Counted from the first letter of the stretch, positions 45,524 through 55,453 are shown. The stretch is 64,000 nt of DNA from Curtobacterium pusillum (GCF_013359865.1 NZ_JABMCE010000079.1:45736-109735); one strand, 5' to 3'. Translations and numbers: made by a program. Notes: a model not told the origin generated them from the sequence alone.

Positions 45524-46459
45524 ATGACCAGCGAAGCCATCGAGGCGCCCGTGACCAAGCAGGCCGCCGAGCCCGTCGACACCACGTCGATCTCGGCGCA
45601 CCAGCGCCGCAAGCTCGACCGCTCGCCCGGCTCGCAGATCGTCGTGACCGGCATCCTGGTGATCGTCGCGATCTACTTCCTCGTGCCGCTGTACTGGGTC
45701 GTCATCGCCGCGACGAAGACCACCGGGGCGCTCTTCGCCACGAACGGGTTCTGGTTCGGCGGGGAGTTCTCCCTGTTCAGCAACATCCAGCAGGTGTTCA
45801 CGTACGACGGCGGCATCTTCGTCCGCTGGATCCTGAACAGCGTGCTGTACTCGGGCGTCGGCGCCGTCCTCGCGACGTACTTCGCCGCGGCCGGTGGGTA
45901 CGCGCTCGCGAAGTACGAGTTCCGCGGACGACAGCTCGTGTTCGGGACGATCCTCGGCGGCGTGCTCGTGCCGGGGACCGCGACGGCGCTCCCGCTGTTC
46001 CTGCTGTTCTCGACGCTGGGGCTGACCGACACGTACTGGAGCGTGCTCATCCCGAGCCTCGTCTCACCGTTCGGCCTGTTCCTCTGCCGCGTGTACGCGC
46101 AGGCGTCGGTGGACACGGCGCTCCTCGAACAGGCCCGCATCGACGGTGCCGGTGAGCTCCGGATCTTCCACACGATCGTGCTCCGCCAGATGACGCCGGC
46201 GCTCGTCACGGTGTTCCTGTTCCAGGTCGTGGGCATCTGGAACAACTTCTTCCTGCCGCTCATCATGCTGGCCGACCAGAAGCTCTACCCGATCACACTG
46301 GGACTGAACAACTGGCGCTCGCAGGTGGACCGGCTGCCGGAGTTCTACCAGCTCACCACCGGCGGAGTGCTCGTCTCGGTCATCCCGCTCGTCATCGCCA
46401 TCATCGTCCTGCAGCGCTTCTGGCGCGGGGGCCTCACGGAAGGATCGGTCAAGGGTTGA
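45524..46459 (+). CDS. CUT1 sugar ABC permease (MalG-like)
   Basis: A 311-residue membrane protein with six membrane segments, the first being VVTGILVIVAIYFLVPLYWV. The EAA loop is EQARIDGAGELRIFHTIVLR (Gly near residue 213). QVVGIWNNFFLPLIMLAD and the C-terminal IIVLQRFWRGGLTEGSVKG are typical of MalG-type permeases. It forms the channel with the MalF-like partner. Starts 3 bp after the previous stop; its own stop overlaps the TTG of the beta-galactosidase gene. Confidence 0.92.
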   Translation: MTSEAIEAPVTKQAAEPVDTTSISAHQRRKLDRSPGSQIVVTGILVIVAIYFLVPLYWVVIAATKTTGALFATNGFWFGGEFSLFSNIQQVFTYDGGIFVRWILNSVLYSGVGAVLATYFAAAGGYALAKYEFRGRQLVFGTILGGVLVPGTATALPLFLLFSTLGLTDTYWSVLIPSLVSPFGLFLCRVYAQASVDTALLEQARIDGAGELRIFHTIVLRQMTPALVTVFLFQVVGIWNNFFLPLIMLADQKLYPITLGLNNWRSQVDRLPEFYQLTTGGVLVSVIPLVIAIIVLQRFWRGGLTEGSVKG

Positions 46460-49400
46460 CCAGTTCTGCAATCTCCTCCACCGCCCCTGGTTCGGACACC
46501 CGGCTCGCCCCGCGGGCCTGGCTGCACACCGACGCCCCGTCGCTGTCGCTGAACGGGGAGTGGGACTTCCGGTGGTCGCCGGTGGCTTCCGTTCCCGAGC
46601 CGTCGCCGGACGACGAGTGGGGGCTCGATCCCGGTGCCGGCGCACTGGGTCCTGCACGGACACGGCGCGCCGAGCTACACCAACCTGCAGTACCCGTTCC
46701 CGATCGACCCGCCGCACCCGCCCGAGGAGAACCCGACGGGCGACTACCGGCGCACGTTCGAGGTGCCGCCGTCGTTCGACGCGGCCGCCCGCGTCCTGCT
46801 CCGGTTCGACGGGGTCGAGTCGCACTTCCGGGTGTGGGTGAACGGGTCCCTCGTGGGGTGGTCCACCGGGTCCCGGCTGGCGACGGAGTTCGACGTGACG
46901 TCGCTCATCGTCGCCGGGCCGAACGAGATCCGGGTCCGCGTGCACCAGTGGTCGGCGGCCTCGTACCTGGAGGACCAGGACCAGTGGTGGCTTCCGGGCA
47001 TCTTCCGCGACGTCACGCTGCTGGCCCGTCCGACCGCCGCGATCGACGACGTGTTCGTCCGCGCGGGGTGGTCGTCGACGCTCGGGGACGCGGCGACCGC
47101 CGGGACCGCCGCCTCCGGACGGCCGTCGACCGGCACGGGGACGATCTCGTTCCCGACGCTCGACGCGGTGTTCCCGGTGCGGTTCACCGTGCCCGACCTC
47201 GGCGTCGACGTGGTGTGGCACTCCGCTTCCGACGTCGTGCCCGTCGACATCGGGGGTGTCGAACCGTGGAGCGCCGAGCTCCCGAAGCTGTACGACGCCG
47301 TCCTCGCGTCCGGGACCGCTGCCGGTGGCTCCGCGGGCGGGGAGACCGTGTCGCTCCGGCTCGGGTTCCGCACCGTCGAGATCGTGGGCGACCGGTTCCT
47401 GGTCAACGGCGAGCGCGTGGTGTTCCACGGCGTCAACCGGCACGAGACCCACCCTGCCCGCGGCCGCGTCTTCGACGAGGAGCACGCCCGCGCGGACATG
47501 GCGCTCATGAAACGGAACAACGTCAACGCGATCCGGACGTCGCACTACCCGCCGCACCCGCGCGTGCTCGACCTCGCGGACGAACTCGGCTTCTGGGTGA
47601 TCCTGGAGTGCGACCTCGAGACGCACGGGTTCATCTTCACCGACTGGGTCGGGAACCCCTCCGACGACCCGGCGTGGCGGGACGCCTACCTCGACCGCAT
47701 CGCCCGGACCGTCGAGCGGGACAAGAACCACGCCTCGATCGTCATGTGGTCACTCGGCAACGAGTCCGGGACCGGCCGGAACCTCGCGGCGATGTCCCAG
47801 TGGGTGCACGACCGCGACGCCGAGCGCCCGGTGCACTACGAGGGCGACTACACCGGCGACTACACGGACGTGTACTCGCGGATGTACCCGACACTGCAGG
47901 AGACCGAGTCGATCGGCGGCGGCCCGGCGACGCCCCTGCTCGGCTGCGGACCGGCCGAGGCGGCACGGCAGCGCTCGAAGCCGTTCATCCACTGCGAGTA
48001 CGTGCACGCGATGGGCAACGGCCCCGGACAGATCGCCGAGTACGAGGCGCTCGTCGACAGGTACCCGCGCCTGCACGGCGGCTTCGTGTGGGAGTGGCGG
48101 GACCACGGCCTGCTGGCGAAGACGGCGTCCGGCGAGGACTACTACGCGTACGGCGGCGACTTCGGCGAGGTCGTCCACGACGGCAACTTCGTGATGGACG
48201 GCCTCGTGCTGCCGGACGACACCCCCACCCCGGGACTCGCGGAGTTCGCCGCGGTGGTGGCGCCGATCCGCCTGTCGATCTCCGACCGCACCGTGCTCAT
48301 CGAGAACCGGTTCCACTCGGCCTCGACCGCCGGACTCCGGTTCCGCTGGACGCTGGCGCGGAACGGCGTCGTCGAGCAGGACGGCCGGTTCACGCCGGGC
48401 GTCGTCGCCGCGCGATCGTCCGCGACCGTCCCGGTACCGGACGCCGTCCTCGAGGCGGCCGCGTCGACGCCCGCACCCGGCGAGGAACTGTGGTTCGACG
48501 TCACCGCGGAACTGGCGGGCCCGACCGCGTGGGCGGACACCGGCCACGTCGTCGCACGCACCCAGACGCTCGTCGCGAGCCGGACGGCGGAGGCACCACG
48601 CGCCTCCCGGCAGACCTGGGACGGCGACCGTCTCGGGGACGCGACCTTCAGTGCACGCGGCGACCTGGTCGGCTTCAAGGGTCACGAGGTCGCCGGTCCG
48701 CGGCTCGAGCTCTGGCGGGCGCCGACCGACAACGACCGGCTGGCGTCACAGGGCGGCTACGAGACGGCCGACCCGGTGCTCACGCACGGTGTCGGCGACC
48801 CGTCCGCACCGGCGTCGGCCGTGCGGTGGGCGTTGCGCGGGCTGGACCGGCTGACGCACCGGCTCGTCTCCGTCGACCGGTCGGAGCACGGCCTCGTGCA
48901 GCGGGTGCGCGTCGCCGCGGCGAACAGCGGGTGGGGCGTCGACGTCACACACCGCTGGACCCTGACGTCGGACGGGTTGCTGCTGCAGACCGACGCCGTT
49001 CCGTTCGGCGCCTGGGACGTCACGTGGCCGCGGATCGGCGTGCGGTTCGACCTGCCGACGTCGTTCGCGTCCGGGGAGGCCACCTGGTTCGGCACCGGGC
49101 CGCTCGAGTCCTACGCGGACTCGTCGCACGCGGCGACGGTCGGGCGCTTCTCCGTCCCGGTGTCCTCGCTCGCCGTCGAGTACTCGCGGCCGCAGGAGAC
49201 CGGCCACCGACCCGGGCTGCGGACGCTGTCGGTCGGGGACCTCACCGTGTCGACCGTGGGCGCGCACCGCGCGGGGTTCACGCTCTCGCGGTGGACGGCC
49301 CAGGAGATCGGCCGGGCCGGGCACCCGTACGAGCTGCCGACGCCCGCGGCGACGTACCTGTACCTCGACGCCGCGCAGCACGGCCTCGGATCGCGTGCGT

Positions 49401-49471
49401 GCGGCCTCGACGTGCTGCCGGAGCACCAGCTGTGGCCGCAGGCGTTCTCGTGGAGCGTGATGCTCGCGTAG
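46456..49471 (+). pseudogene. GH2 beta-galactosidase, interrupted by a frameshift in a G5 run
   Basis: The first 56 codons from TTG 46456 (TTGA overlap with the permease stop) read as a normal GH2 start (LSLNGEWDFRWSPVASVPEP). At 46619-46623 a run of five G shifts the frame. Removing one G gives DEWGSIPVPAHWVLHGHGAP and joins the frame that is open to 49471 (about 945 residues). That part has the acid/base Glu in MWSLGNESGTG, the nucleophile in HCEYVHAMGNGPG, and the C-terminal LacZ domain (WPRIGVRF; WFGTGPLESYADS). As written the enzyme is broken, although an internal ATG at 46634 could give a protein lacking the first 58 residues. Assembly error, true mutation and slippage cannot be separated here. 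Confidence 0.85.
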
Positions 49472-49496
49472 TGGTCGGGCGGCGTCCGCTCCTGCG

Positions 49497-49919
49497 CTAC
49501 TCCGCTGAAAGGGCGCGCAGCGCCTCCTGGTCGGACGCGTTCAGGAAGTCCGTCAGGCGCTCCGGCTCGCCGGCCTCATCGATCGCTTCGGCCGCCCGGC
49601 GCAGCGCGAACAGGGCACGCAGCACGCCACGGTTCGGCTCGTGCGACCACGGCACGGGTCCGGCACCGCGCCACCCCGCCTTCCGCAGCGCGTCGAGCCC
49701 GCGGTGGTACCCGACCCGGGCGTAGGCGTACGACTCGAGGGTCGCACCCCGCGCCCAGGCCTCGTCGGCGAGGAGCGCCCACGCCAGACTCGACGACGGG
49801 TGCGACACCACGACGCTCGAGACGGGGGCATCGGCCGCGAGGGCCGCGGTCACCTCCGGCTCGGCGGGGAGCAGCGTCTCGGGGTTCGGCGTCGGGTTCG
49901 GCAGCAGGTTCTCCGGCAT
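49497..49919 (-). CDS. DUF3151 family protein
   Basis: A 140-residue actinobacterial protein. SHPSSSLAWALLADEAW, SYAYARVGYHRGLDALRKAG and GPVPWSHEPNRGVLRALFAL are the family's conserved core; the end FLNASDQEAL is also typical. Soluble, helical and TPR-like in feel. Function unknown. ATG at 49919. Convergent with the beta-galactosidase gene. Confidence 0.9.
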   Translation of the reverse strand: MPENLLPNPTPNPETLLPAEPEVTAALAADAPVSSVVVSHPSSSLAWALLADEAWARGATLESYAYARVGYHRGLDALRKAGWRGAGPVPWSHEPNRGVLRALFALRRAAEAIDEAGEPERLTDFLNASDQEALRALSAE

Positions 49920-50194
49920 GCCTCCACCCTGTCACCTCTTGCGCCGTGCGGACAGTCGGCCTACCGTGGAGGCCACCCCGTCGTCATCGCGGGGCCGCGG
50001 TGCGGGACGACCGGCCGGCGGCACGGATGGCGGTCACGGGGGTTCCCCGACGGAAGAGACGCCTTGCTGGCCATCACCGGTTCTGCTCAGTCCCTGCGCT
50101 GACACCGTGATGCGCGCCCCGTCGGGCGCTCCGCCGCCGCGAGCGGCGGGTCCGGTGTCGTGCGCTCAGCATCGACCACCGGGGAGGCACCCGC
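49920..50194. other. 275-bp divergent leader with hairpin before the ABC-F gene
   Basis: GC-rich divergent gap. CCGCCGC (50131-50137) and GCGGCGG (50143-50149) form a small hairpin about 45 bases before the ABC-F start. ABC-F genes are often controlled by leader attenuation, but no short leader peptide with its own stop is visible. Promoters are not clear. Confidence 0.3.
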
Positions 50195-51772
50195 ATGCCC
50201 ATCAGTCCGTCCGTCGTCCTGAACGACGTCAGCTTCACCTGGCCCGACGGCACCGTCGCGCTCAGTCACCTCACCACCGCCTTCGGCCGGGGCCGGACCG
50301 GCCTGGTCGGGAGGAACGGGGCCGGCAAGTCCACGCTCGTCCGTCTGGTCACGGGGCAGCTCCACCCCTCGTCCGGCACCGTGACGACGTCCGGTCGCGT
50401 CGACCTCCTCCCCCAGCGACTCACCGCCGACCCGACGGCGAGCGTCACGGACCTGCTCGGCATCCGCCCCACCGTCACCGCGCTCCGCGCGGTCCTCGTC
50501 GGCGACGTCTCCCCCGAGGTGTACGACGCCGTCGGAGACGACTGGGACATCGAGGAGCGTGCCGCCGCCGCACTGTCCGGCATCGGGCTCGGGCTCGACG
50601 CCGACGACCTCGACCGCCCCGTCGCGACCCTCTCCGGCGGCCAGGCGGTGCTCGTGGCGGTCGCCGGCATCCGGATGCGTCGGGCGCCGGTCGTGTTCCT
50701 GGACGAGCCGACGAACAACCTCGACCGTCGCGCGCGCGCCGTCCTGCTCGACATGGTCGACGCGTGGACGGGGGCCCTCGTCGTCGTCAGCCACGACCGG
50801 GAGCTGCTCGAACACGTCGACGAGGTGGCCGAGCTCCGCGCGGGCGCGATGACCGTGTTCGGCGGGACGTTCGGCGCCTTCGAGGAGCACCTCGCGGTCC
50901 AGCAGGCCGCGGTCGAGCGCGAGGTGCGCGTCGCCGAGCAGCGTCACCGCACCGAGAAGCGGCAGCGCATCGAGGCAGAGACGAAGATCGCCCGTCGAGC
51001 ACGGTCCGGCAAGAAAGCGGCGGAGGGCATGCCGAAGATCTTCGCGAACGAGATGCGGAAGCGCGGCGAACAGACCGCCGGGCGACTGCGCACCGGGTAC
51101 GCGGAGGACGAGGCCGCCGCACGCGCGGCGATCAACGAGGCCGAGTCACGGCTCCGGGTCGACGAGTCGATCCACGTGACGCTCCCCGACCCGGACGTCC
51201 CCGCGTCACGGCAGATCGCCACGATCAGCGTGCGCGGACGGACGACCGTCGTGCAGGGGCCGGAACGAGTCGCCGTCGCCGGGGACAACGGCGTCGGCAA
51301 GACGACCCTGCTCGAACAGCTCGTCGGGCTGGCCGGAGCCCGGGAGCACCCGCTGCCGGACACCGACGCCGTCCCGCACGTGGAACGGATCGGGTACCTG
51401 CCGCAGCGCAAGGACTCGCTCGACGACGACGCCTCGGTGTTCGACAACGTCCGGCGGCACGCCCCGCACGCGTCGGACGCCGAGGTGAAGAACCGGCTCG
51501 CGCGGTTCCTCGTCCGCGGGGACGCCCTCGAACGGCCGGCACGTGCGCTCTCCGGGGGCGAACGGTTTCGCGTGGCGCTGGCGAGCCTCGTGCTGGCGGA
51601 CCCGCCCCCGCAGCTGCTGGTCCTCGACGAGCCGACGAACGACCTCGACCTGACGAGCATCGACCAGCTCGTGGACGCGCTCCGGGCGTACCGGGGTGCG
51701 CTCGTGGTGGTCAGCCACGACGAGACGTTCCTGGAGCGCCTCGACCTGACGACGCGGCTCGAGCTGCGGTAG
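50195..51772 (+). CDS. ABC-F family ATPase (ribosome-associated, antibiotic-resistance type)
   Basis: A 525-residue protein with two ABC domains and no membrane region. Domain 1: Walker A GRNGAGKST, signature LSGGQ, Walker B VVFLDEPTNNLD. Domain 2: Walker A GDNGVGKTT, signature LSGGE, Walker B LLVLDEPTNDLD. The basic, charged linker at about residues 240 to 330 (EKRQRIEAETKIARRARSGK) is the P-site tRNA interaction motif. ABC-F proteins act on ribosomes, either in translation or by displacing bound antibiotics; this one resembles the resistance-type (Lsa/Msr/Vga-like) group. ATG follows GGGGAGG. Convergent with an SDR gene 8 bp away. Confidence 0.88.
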   Translation: MPISPSVVLNDVSFTWPDGTVALSHLTTAFGRGRTGLVGRNGAGKSTLVRLVTGQLHPSSGTVTTSGRVDLLPQRLTADPTASVTDLLGIRPTVTALRAVLVGDVSPEVYDAVGDDWDIEERAAAALSGIGLGLDADDLDRPVATLSGGQAVLVAVAGIRMRRAPVVFLDEPTNNLDRRARAVLLDMVDAWTGALVVVSHDRELLEHVDEVAELRAGAMTVFGGTFGAFEEHLAVQQAAVEREVRVAEQRHRTEKRQRIEAETKIARRARSGKKAAEGMPKIFANEMRKRGEQTAGRLRTGYAEDEAAARAAINEAESRLRVDESIHVTLPDPDVPASRQIATISVRGRTTVVQGPERVAVAGDNGVGKTTLLEQLVGLAGAREHPLPDTDAVPHVERIGYLPQRKDSLDDDASVFDNVRRHAPHASDAEVKNRLARFLVRGDALERPARALSGGERFRVALASLVLADPPPQLLVLDEPTNDLDLTSIDQLVDALRAYRGALVVVSHDETFLERLDLTTRLELR

Positions 51773-51780
51773 CGCGGGCG

Positions 51781-52470
51781 TCAGCGCCGTCGGGTCGGCC
51801 GGATCGCGAGCGACTCGACGGTGCCGCGCTCCGGCAGGTCGACGACCGTGCGGACGGCGGCGGCGACGTCCTCCGGAGCGAGGTAGTAGGCAGTGTCGTA
51901 CTCCTCGCCGAGCTTCTCGGTGAGCGCGCGCTGCATGTCCGAGTCCGTCCGCCCCGGGTGCACGCTCGACACCCGCACGCCGTTCGGTCGTTCCTCTTCG
52001 CGGAGGGCGTCCGCGAAGGCCCGCAGCGCGAACTTCGACGCCGCGTACACGCCGCCGCCGGGGCCGGAGTGGAACCCGGAGCCGCTGTTGATCGGCACGA
52101 CGATGCCCCTCGCGGCTCGGAGGGCCGGCAGCGCCAGGCGGGTGAGCTCGGCGACGGCGAAGAGGTTCGTCGCGAAGACCTCCTCCCACACGCCGCGCGG
52201 GGTGTCCGCGACGGTCGTGCCCCGCTCGACACCGGCGGAGTGCACGAGGACGTCGAGCCGATCCGGGAGCGCTGGGACCTCTCCCGCGCCGAGGTCGCCG
52301 ACGAACGGCGAGGCGTTCGGCAGTTCTGCGACGAGGGCCTCGACCGCCCCGGCTGTCCGCCCGCCGACGAGCACGTGGTGGGTGCGTCCCAGGTCGAGCG
52401 CGATGGCCCGACCGATCCCACGGGTCGCGCCCGTCACGAGGGCGATGGGGAGGGGTGCGGCGTCGGTCAT
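51781..52470 (-). CDS. Short-chain dehydrogenase/reductase
   Basis: A 229-residue classical SDR. NAD(P) motif VTGATRGIGRAIALDLG at residues 10 to 26 (TGxxxGIG), VHSAG, catalytic Ser in PINSGSGFHSGP and YAASK. The basic residue after the first motif and GGR at the end of strand 2 suggest NADPH. Substrate unknown. ATG at 52470; the longer frame runs into the sigma-factor upstream region and is rejected. Confidence 0.85.
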   Translation of the reverse strand: MTDAAPLPIALVTGATRGIGRAIALDLGRTHHVLVGGRTAGAVEALVAELPNASPFVGDLGAGEVPALPDRLDVLVHSAGVERGTTVADTPRGVWEEVFATNLFAVAELTRLALPALRAARGIVVPINSGSGFHSGPGGGVYAASKFALRAFADALREEERPNGVRVSSVHPGRTDSDMQRALTEKLGEEYDTAYYLAPEDVAAAVRTVVDLPERGTVESLAIRPTRRR

Positions 52471-52604
52471 GCGCAACAGCCTACGGACAGCCGGGAATCG
52501 CCGGACGGCATATCCAAACAGGTGCGATTCCAACGGACGCTCGGTCCTCAGTAATCTCGGGTCGCTCACGCCGCCGTGAGCCGATCTCCCGAGGAGGAAC
52601 AAGG

Positions 52605-53324
52605 GTGCAGGAGCTCCGCTGCGCGACCGATCAGGTGCTCGTCGACGTCGTCCGGTCCGGCGACGGAACGGGTTTCACCGAGCTGTGGCGACGGTACGGT
52701 CCGGTCGTCCGCGAGCTCACGCTGGGAGCCGAGGCACGTCACCGGGACGACGTCGAGAGCGAGGTCTTCGTCCGGTCGCACCACCTCATGCGGGCCGACG
52801 CCGTCCCCGCCAGCGCGCAGGGCCTCATCGTCGCGACCGCTTACCGGACCCTGGACCTCTGGCGACGGCCGCGTCCCGACGTCCCGCTCGACGAGGTCTC
52901 GAGCATCCTCTCCGATGCCGACCGCGAAGCGTGGACGGGGTTCCACCACGACGAGCTGTGGCTCGGGGCGGTCGCGTTCGACTCCCTCTCGGAGCGGTGG
53001 CGTGCCGTCCTGCTGCTGGCCGACGTCGAGGGTCACAAACCGCAGGCGGTCGCGCCGGGCCTCGGGATGAGCACGGGCAGCTTCAGCGCACTGGCCCACC
53101 GCGCTCGTGACGGCCTGCACCAGGCGTGGATCCGCGAGCACCGGGCGCGGCACCCCACGGCGGAGGGCGAGCACCGTTGGGCGCGCGCGAACCTCGCCCG
53201 GTACCTGCGCCACCGCGATGCGCGGGCGCCTCGCGCTCGGGTCGGCGAGCACCTCGGCCGCTGCAGCACGTGTCGTTCGACCGTCGCCGCTGCGACGGGC
53301 TTCGTCCGCACGCGCGCGACGTGA
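52605..53324 (+). CDS. ECF-like sigma factor with C-terminal zinc-finger (zf-HC2-like) extension
   Basis: A 239-residue protein; GTG at 52605 follows GAGGAGGA. Residues 10 to 80 resemble sigma region 2 (GDGTGFTELWRRYGPVVREL; VESEVFVRSHHLMRA). Residues 115 to 175 resemble region 4 (FDSLSERWRAVLLLADVEGH, KPQAVAPGLGMSTGSFSALA, HRARDGL). The C-terminus has HLGRCSTCRSTVAAA with an HxxxCxxC pattern like the zinc-binding anti-sigma domain usually carried by a partner protein. No separate anti-sigma gene is adjacent. A sigma factor with its own regulatory zinc finger is the best reading; targets unknown. Confidence 0.75.
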   Translation: MQELRCATDQVLVDVVRSGDGTGFTELWRRYGPVVRELTLGAEARHRDDVESEVFVRSHHLMRADAVPASAQGLIVATAYRTLDLWRRPRPDVPLDEVSSILSDADREAWTGFHHDELWLGAVAFDSLSERWRAVLLLADVEGHKPQAVAPGLGMSTGSFSALAHRARDGLHQAWIREHRARHPTAEGEHRWARANLARYLRHRDARAPRARVGEHLGRCSTCRSTVAAATGFVRTRAT

Positions 53325-53342
53325 CGGACGCGGCGGACCGGC

Positions 53343-53358
53343 ACCGCGCCTCCAGGCC
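53343..53358. repeat. Half-arm of the dispersed palindromic repeat
   Basis: ACCGCGCCTCCAGGCC, preceded by CCGGC, matches the right arm and loop of the hairpin at 41,637-41,662. The left arm is missing. Lies between the sigma-factor gene and the convergent membrane-protein gene. Confidence 0.55.
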
Positions 53359-53360
53359 GC

Positions 53361-53843
53361 TCAGACCGACGAGTCCGGAGCGGGACGGCGTCGACGCCGC
53401 ACCCACCACACGACGACGCCGACGGCGACCGACGCACCCAGGGCGACGACACCCCACGGCGAGCCGGCGAACGCGGCGACGACCGCCCAGAACAGGGCGA
53501 TCCCGACGGTCGCGGACACGAACGCCCACGCGACGCACCCCGGCACCATCGCGACCGTGTACCGCCACCACGGCACCCGCGCGACACCGGCGGCCGCGTT
53601 CACGATCGTCTGCATCCCCACCGTCAGGAAGCTCACCGTGACGACCGGCAGCCCCCAGCGGGCGAGCAACGCCGAACCCCGCCGGACCGCCGCCGACTCG
53701 AGCCAGCGCCCCCACCGCGACCGGGACGCACCCGCGACCGCACCGCGCGCCAGCCAGTACGTCCCCTGGGCGCGGCAGAACACCACGACGAAGAGCGCGA
53801 GGACGAGCCACCGGAACGGGAGGCCCTCGAGGAAGGACGGCAC
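53361..53843 (-). CDS. VTT/DedA-like membrane protein
   Basis: A 160-residue integral membrane protein with about four hydrophobic segments. The middle stretch LPVVTVSFLTVGMQTIVNAA and VPWWRYTVAMVPGCVAWAFV match the SNARE-associated/VTT domain: a re-entrant loop, then a glycine-rich helix. Bacterial members are linked to lipid or undecaprenyl-phosphate translocation and membrane homeostasis. It is shorter than usual DedA proteins (about 200). Ends with a basic tail (RRRRRPAP). Confidence 0.75.
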   Translation of the reverse strand: MPSFLEGLPFRWLVLALFVVVFCRAQGTYWLARGAVAGASRSRWGRWLESAAVRRGSALLARWGLPVVTVSFLTVGMQTIVNAAAGVARVPWWRYTVAMVPGCVAWAFVSATVGIALFWAVVAAFAGSPWGVVALGASVAVGVVVWWVRRRRRPAPDSSV

Positions 53844-53890
53844 GCGCGAACCGTAGCCGCGCCGCCCGGGAATCCGCCCCCAGCGGGCCG

Positions 53891-54922
53891 TCAGTCGCGG
53901 TCGGCGTCCTGACGGATCCGGATGCCCTCCATCACGTCCTTCGCGCGCTTCTCGTCCTGCTTGTCGATCTGACGCGTGTCACGCTCGGGGAGCTGGATGT
54001 CCTCCTCGGCCCGGATCCCCGCCTGCAGCTCACGGCCACGTTCGATCTCGGCGTCGAACTCGGCGCCGAACAGCAGCGCGTTGTTCGTGATCCAGATCCA
54101 CAGCAGGAAGACGATGACCCCGCCGAGCGACCCGTACGTGGCGTTGTAGTTCGAGAAGTTGCCGACGTAGAACCCGAACCCGACGCTCGCGATGATCCAG
54201 ATGAGGAGCGCCAGGATCGACCCGCCGCTGACCCAGGTGAACTTCGGCTGCTTGACGTTCGGGGACCAGTAGTAGAGGACCGCGACGACGACGATCGCGA
54301 TGACGAGCAGGATCGGCCACTGCACGATCGAGAGCACGGTCACCGCGACGTCGCCGAGACCGATCACGTCACCGAAGCTCTGGGCGAGCGGCCCGGACAC
54401 GAGCACGAGCAGGCCGATGACGAGCAGGATCACCGTCGCGAGCGTGACGCCGAGCATCGTCGGACGGAGCTTCCAGATCGGACGGCCCTCCCGCACGTTG
54501 TAGATGCGGTTCATCGCCCGGCCGAAGGCACCGACGTACCCGGACGCGGACCAGAGCGCACCGAGGATACCGACGATGAACGTGACCGGCGCCGCGGGCG
54601 ACCGGACGAGGTTCTCCACCGGCCCGCGGATGAGCTTCACGACCTGCTCCGAACCGATGTTCCCGATGATGTCGAGCAGGGTCTTGATCGTCGCGTCCGC
54701 CTGACCGACGAGCCCGAGGATCGACACCACGGCCAGCAGGCCGGGGAAGAGCGCGAGGACCGAGTAGTAGGTCAGGCTCGCGGCGAGGTCGGTGCACTGG
54801 TCGCTGGAGAACTCGCGCAGCGTCTTCTTCAGGGTGTAGACGAACGTCGGCTTCCGGAGGTCCGTCGGGCTGTCCGGCTTCCGCGCGTCGTCGGGAGCGG
54901 GCTTCTGGTCGTCGCTGTCCAT
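53891..54922 (-). CDS. YihY/BrkB family membrane protein
   Basis: A 343-residue protein. TLREFSSDQCTDLAASLTYY, then SVLALFPGLLAVVSILGL, is the family opening. ILGALWSASGYVGAFGRAMN and YNVREGRPIWKLRP follow, then SNYNATYGSLGGVIVFLLWI and TNNALLFGAEFDAEIERGRE. Six membrane segments, with charged cytoplasmic ends. The family was once called ribonuclease BN; the true function is unknown. ATG at 54922 lies 3 bp after the next gene's stop, so the two are cotranscribed. Confidence 0.92.
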   Translation of the reverse strand: MDSDDQKPAPDDARKPDSPTDLRKPTFVYTLKKTLREFSSDQCTDLAASLTYYSVLALFPGLLAVVSILGLVGQADATIKTLLDIIGNIGSEQVVKLIRGPVENLVRSPAAPVTFIVGILGALWSASGYVGAFGRAMNRIYNVREGRPIWKLRPTMLGVTLATVILLVIGLLVLVSGPLAQSFGDVIGLGDVAVTVLSIVQWPILLVIAIVVVAVLYYWSPNVKQPKFTWVSGGSILALLIWIIASVGFGFYVGNFSNYNATYGSLGGVIVFLLWIWITNNALLFGAEFDAEIERGRELQAGIRAEEDIQLPERDTRQIDKQDEKRAKDVMEGIRIRQDADRD

Positions 54923-54925
54923 CGG

Positions 54926-55390
54926 TCAGATCCTCTTCGCTCGCTTGGCCGCCTGCTTGCGGGCCTTCTTCGCCTGCTTCGCGACCTTCGCCCACCGCTT
55001 GTCGCGGGCCTTGCGCTCCTGCAGGACCGGGTTGCCCTTGTCCTCCTTGCGGGCGAACGCGGGGACGCCCTTGGTCTTCCCGTCCTTGCCCGGCTTCACC
55101 GGCTTGAAGACGGGGACCGGCGCCGGCGTCAGGAGCGCATCGAGGCGAGCCGCCGGCGAGTTCCGGATGCGGATGCCAACCACGATCGCGGCGATCCCGG
55201 TCGCCGCGGTGATGCCGAGGGCGACCAGGGGCGTCGGGTCCCGGTGCCAGCGCTGCCTCGCCCTCGCGATCGCGAGTCGTGTGCGCGCCGGCACGTCCGC
55301 GCGCCGCCGGATCTCGGTCACGGTGTCGGTCATGTGCTCACGCGTGCGGACGTTCGCGAGTTCGAGCTCGGGGAGACTGTCCTTGGCCAT
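54926..55390 (-). CDS. DUF3618-like membrane protein with basic tail
   Basis: A 154-residue protein. TREHMTDTVTEIRRRADVPA with R following resembles the DUF3618 core. One membrane segment lies at about residues 55 to 75 (PLVALGITAATGIAAIVVGI). The last 60 residues are very basic, rich in Lys/Arg/Ala (KVAKQAKKARKQAAKRAKRI). Function unknown; the tail may bind acidic lipids or nucleic acid. Upstream of and coupled to the BrkB gene. Confidence 0.65.
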   Translation of the reverse strand: MAKDSLPELELANVRTREHMTDTVTEIRRRADVPARTRLAIARARQRWHRDPTPLVALGITAATGIAAIVVGIRIRNSPAARLDALLTPAPVPVFKPVKPGKDGKTKGVPAFARKEDKGNPVLQERKARDKRWAKVAKQAKKARKQAAKRAKRI

Positions 55391-55453
55391 GCATCGTGCC
55401 TACCAGGAGGAGACCGTTCCTGCGTCCAGCCGAGGACGCCTACGCTGCGCCCC

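Noticed and set aside
50110..50194. Leader peptide (MRAPSGAPPPRAAG) before the ABC-F gene
   Set aside because: No stop codon before or near the ABC-F start in that frame, and no ribosome site, so it does not look like an attenuation peptide.
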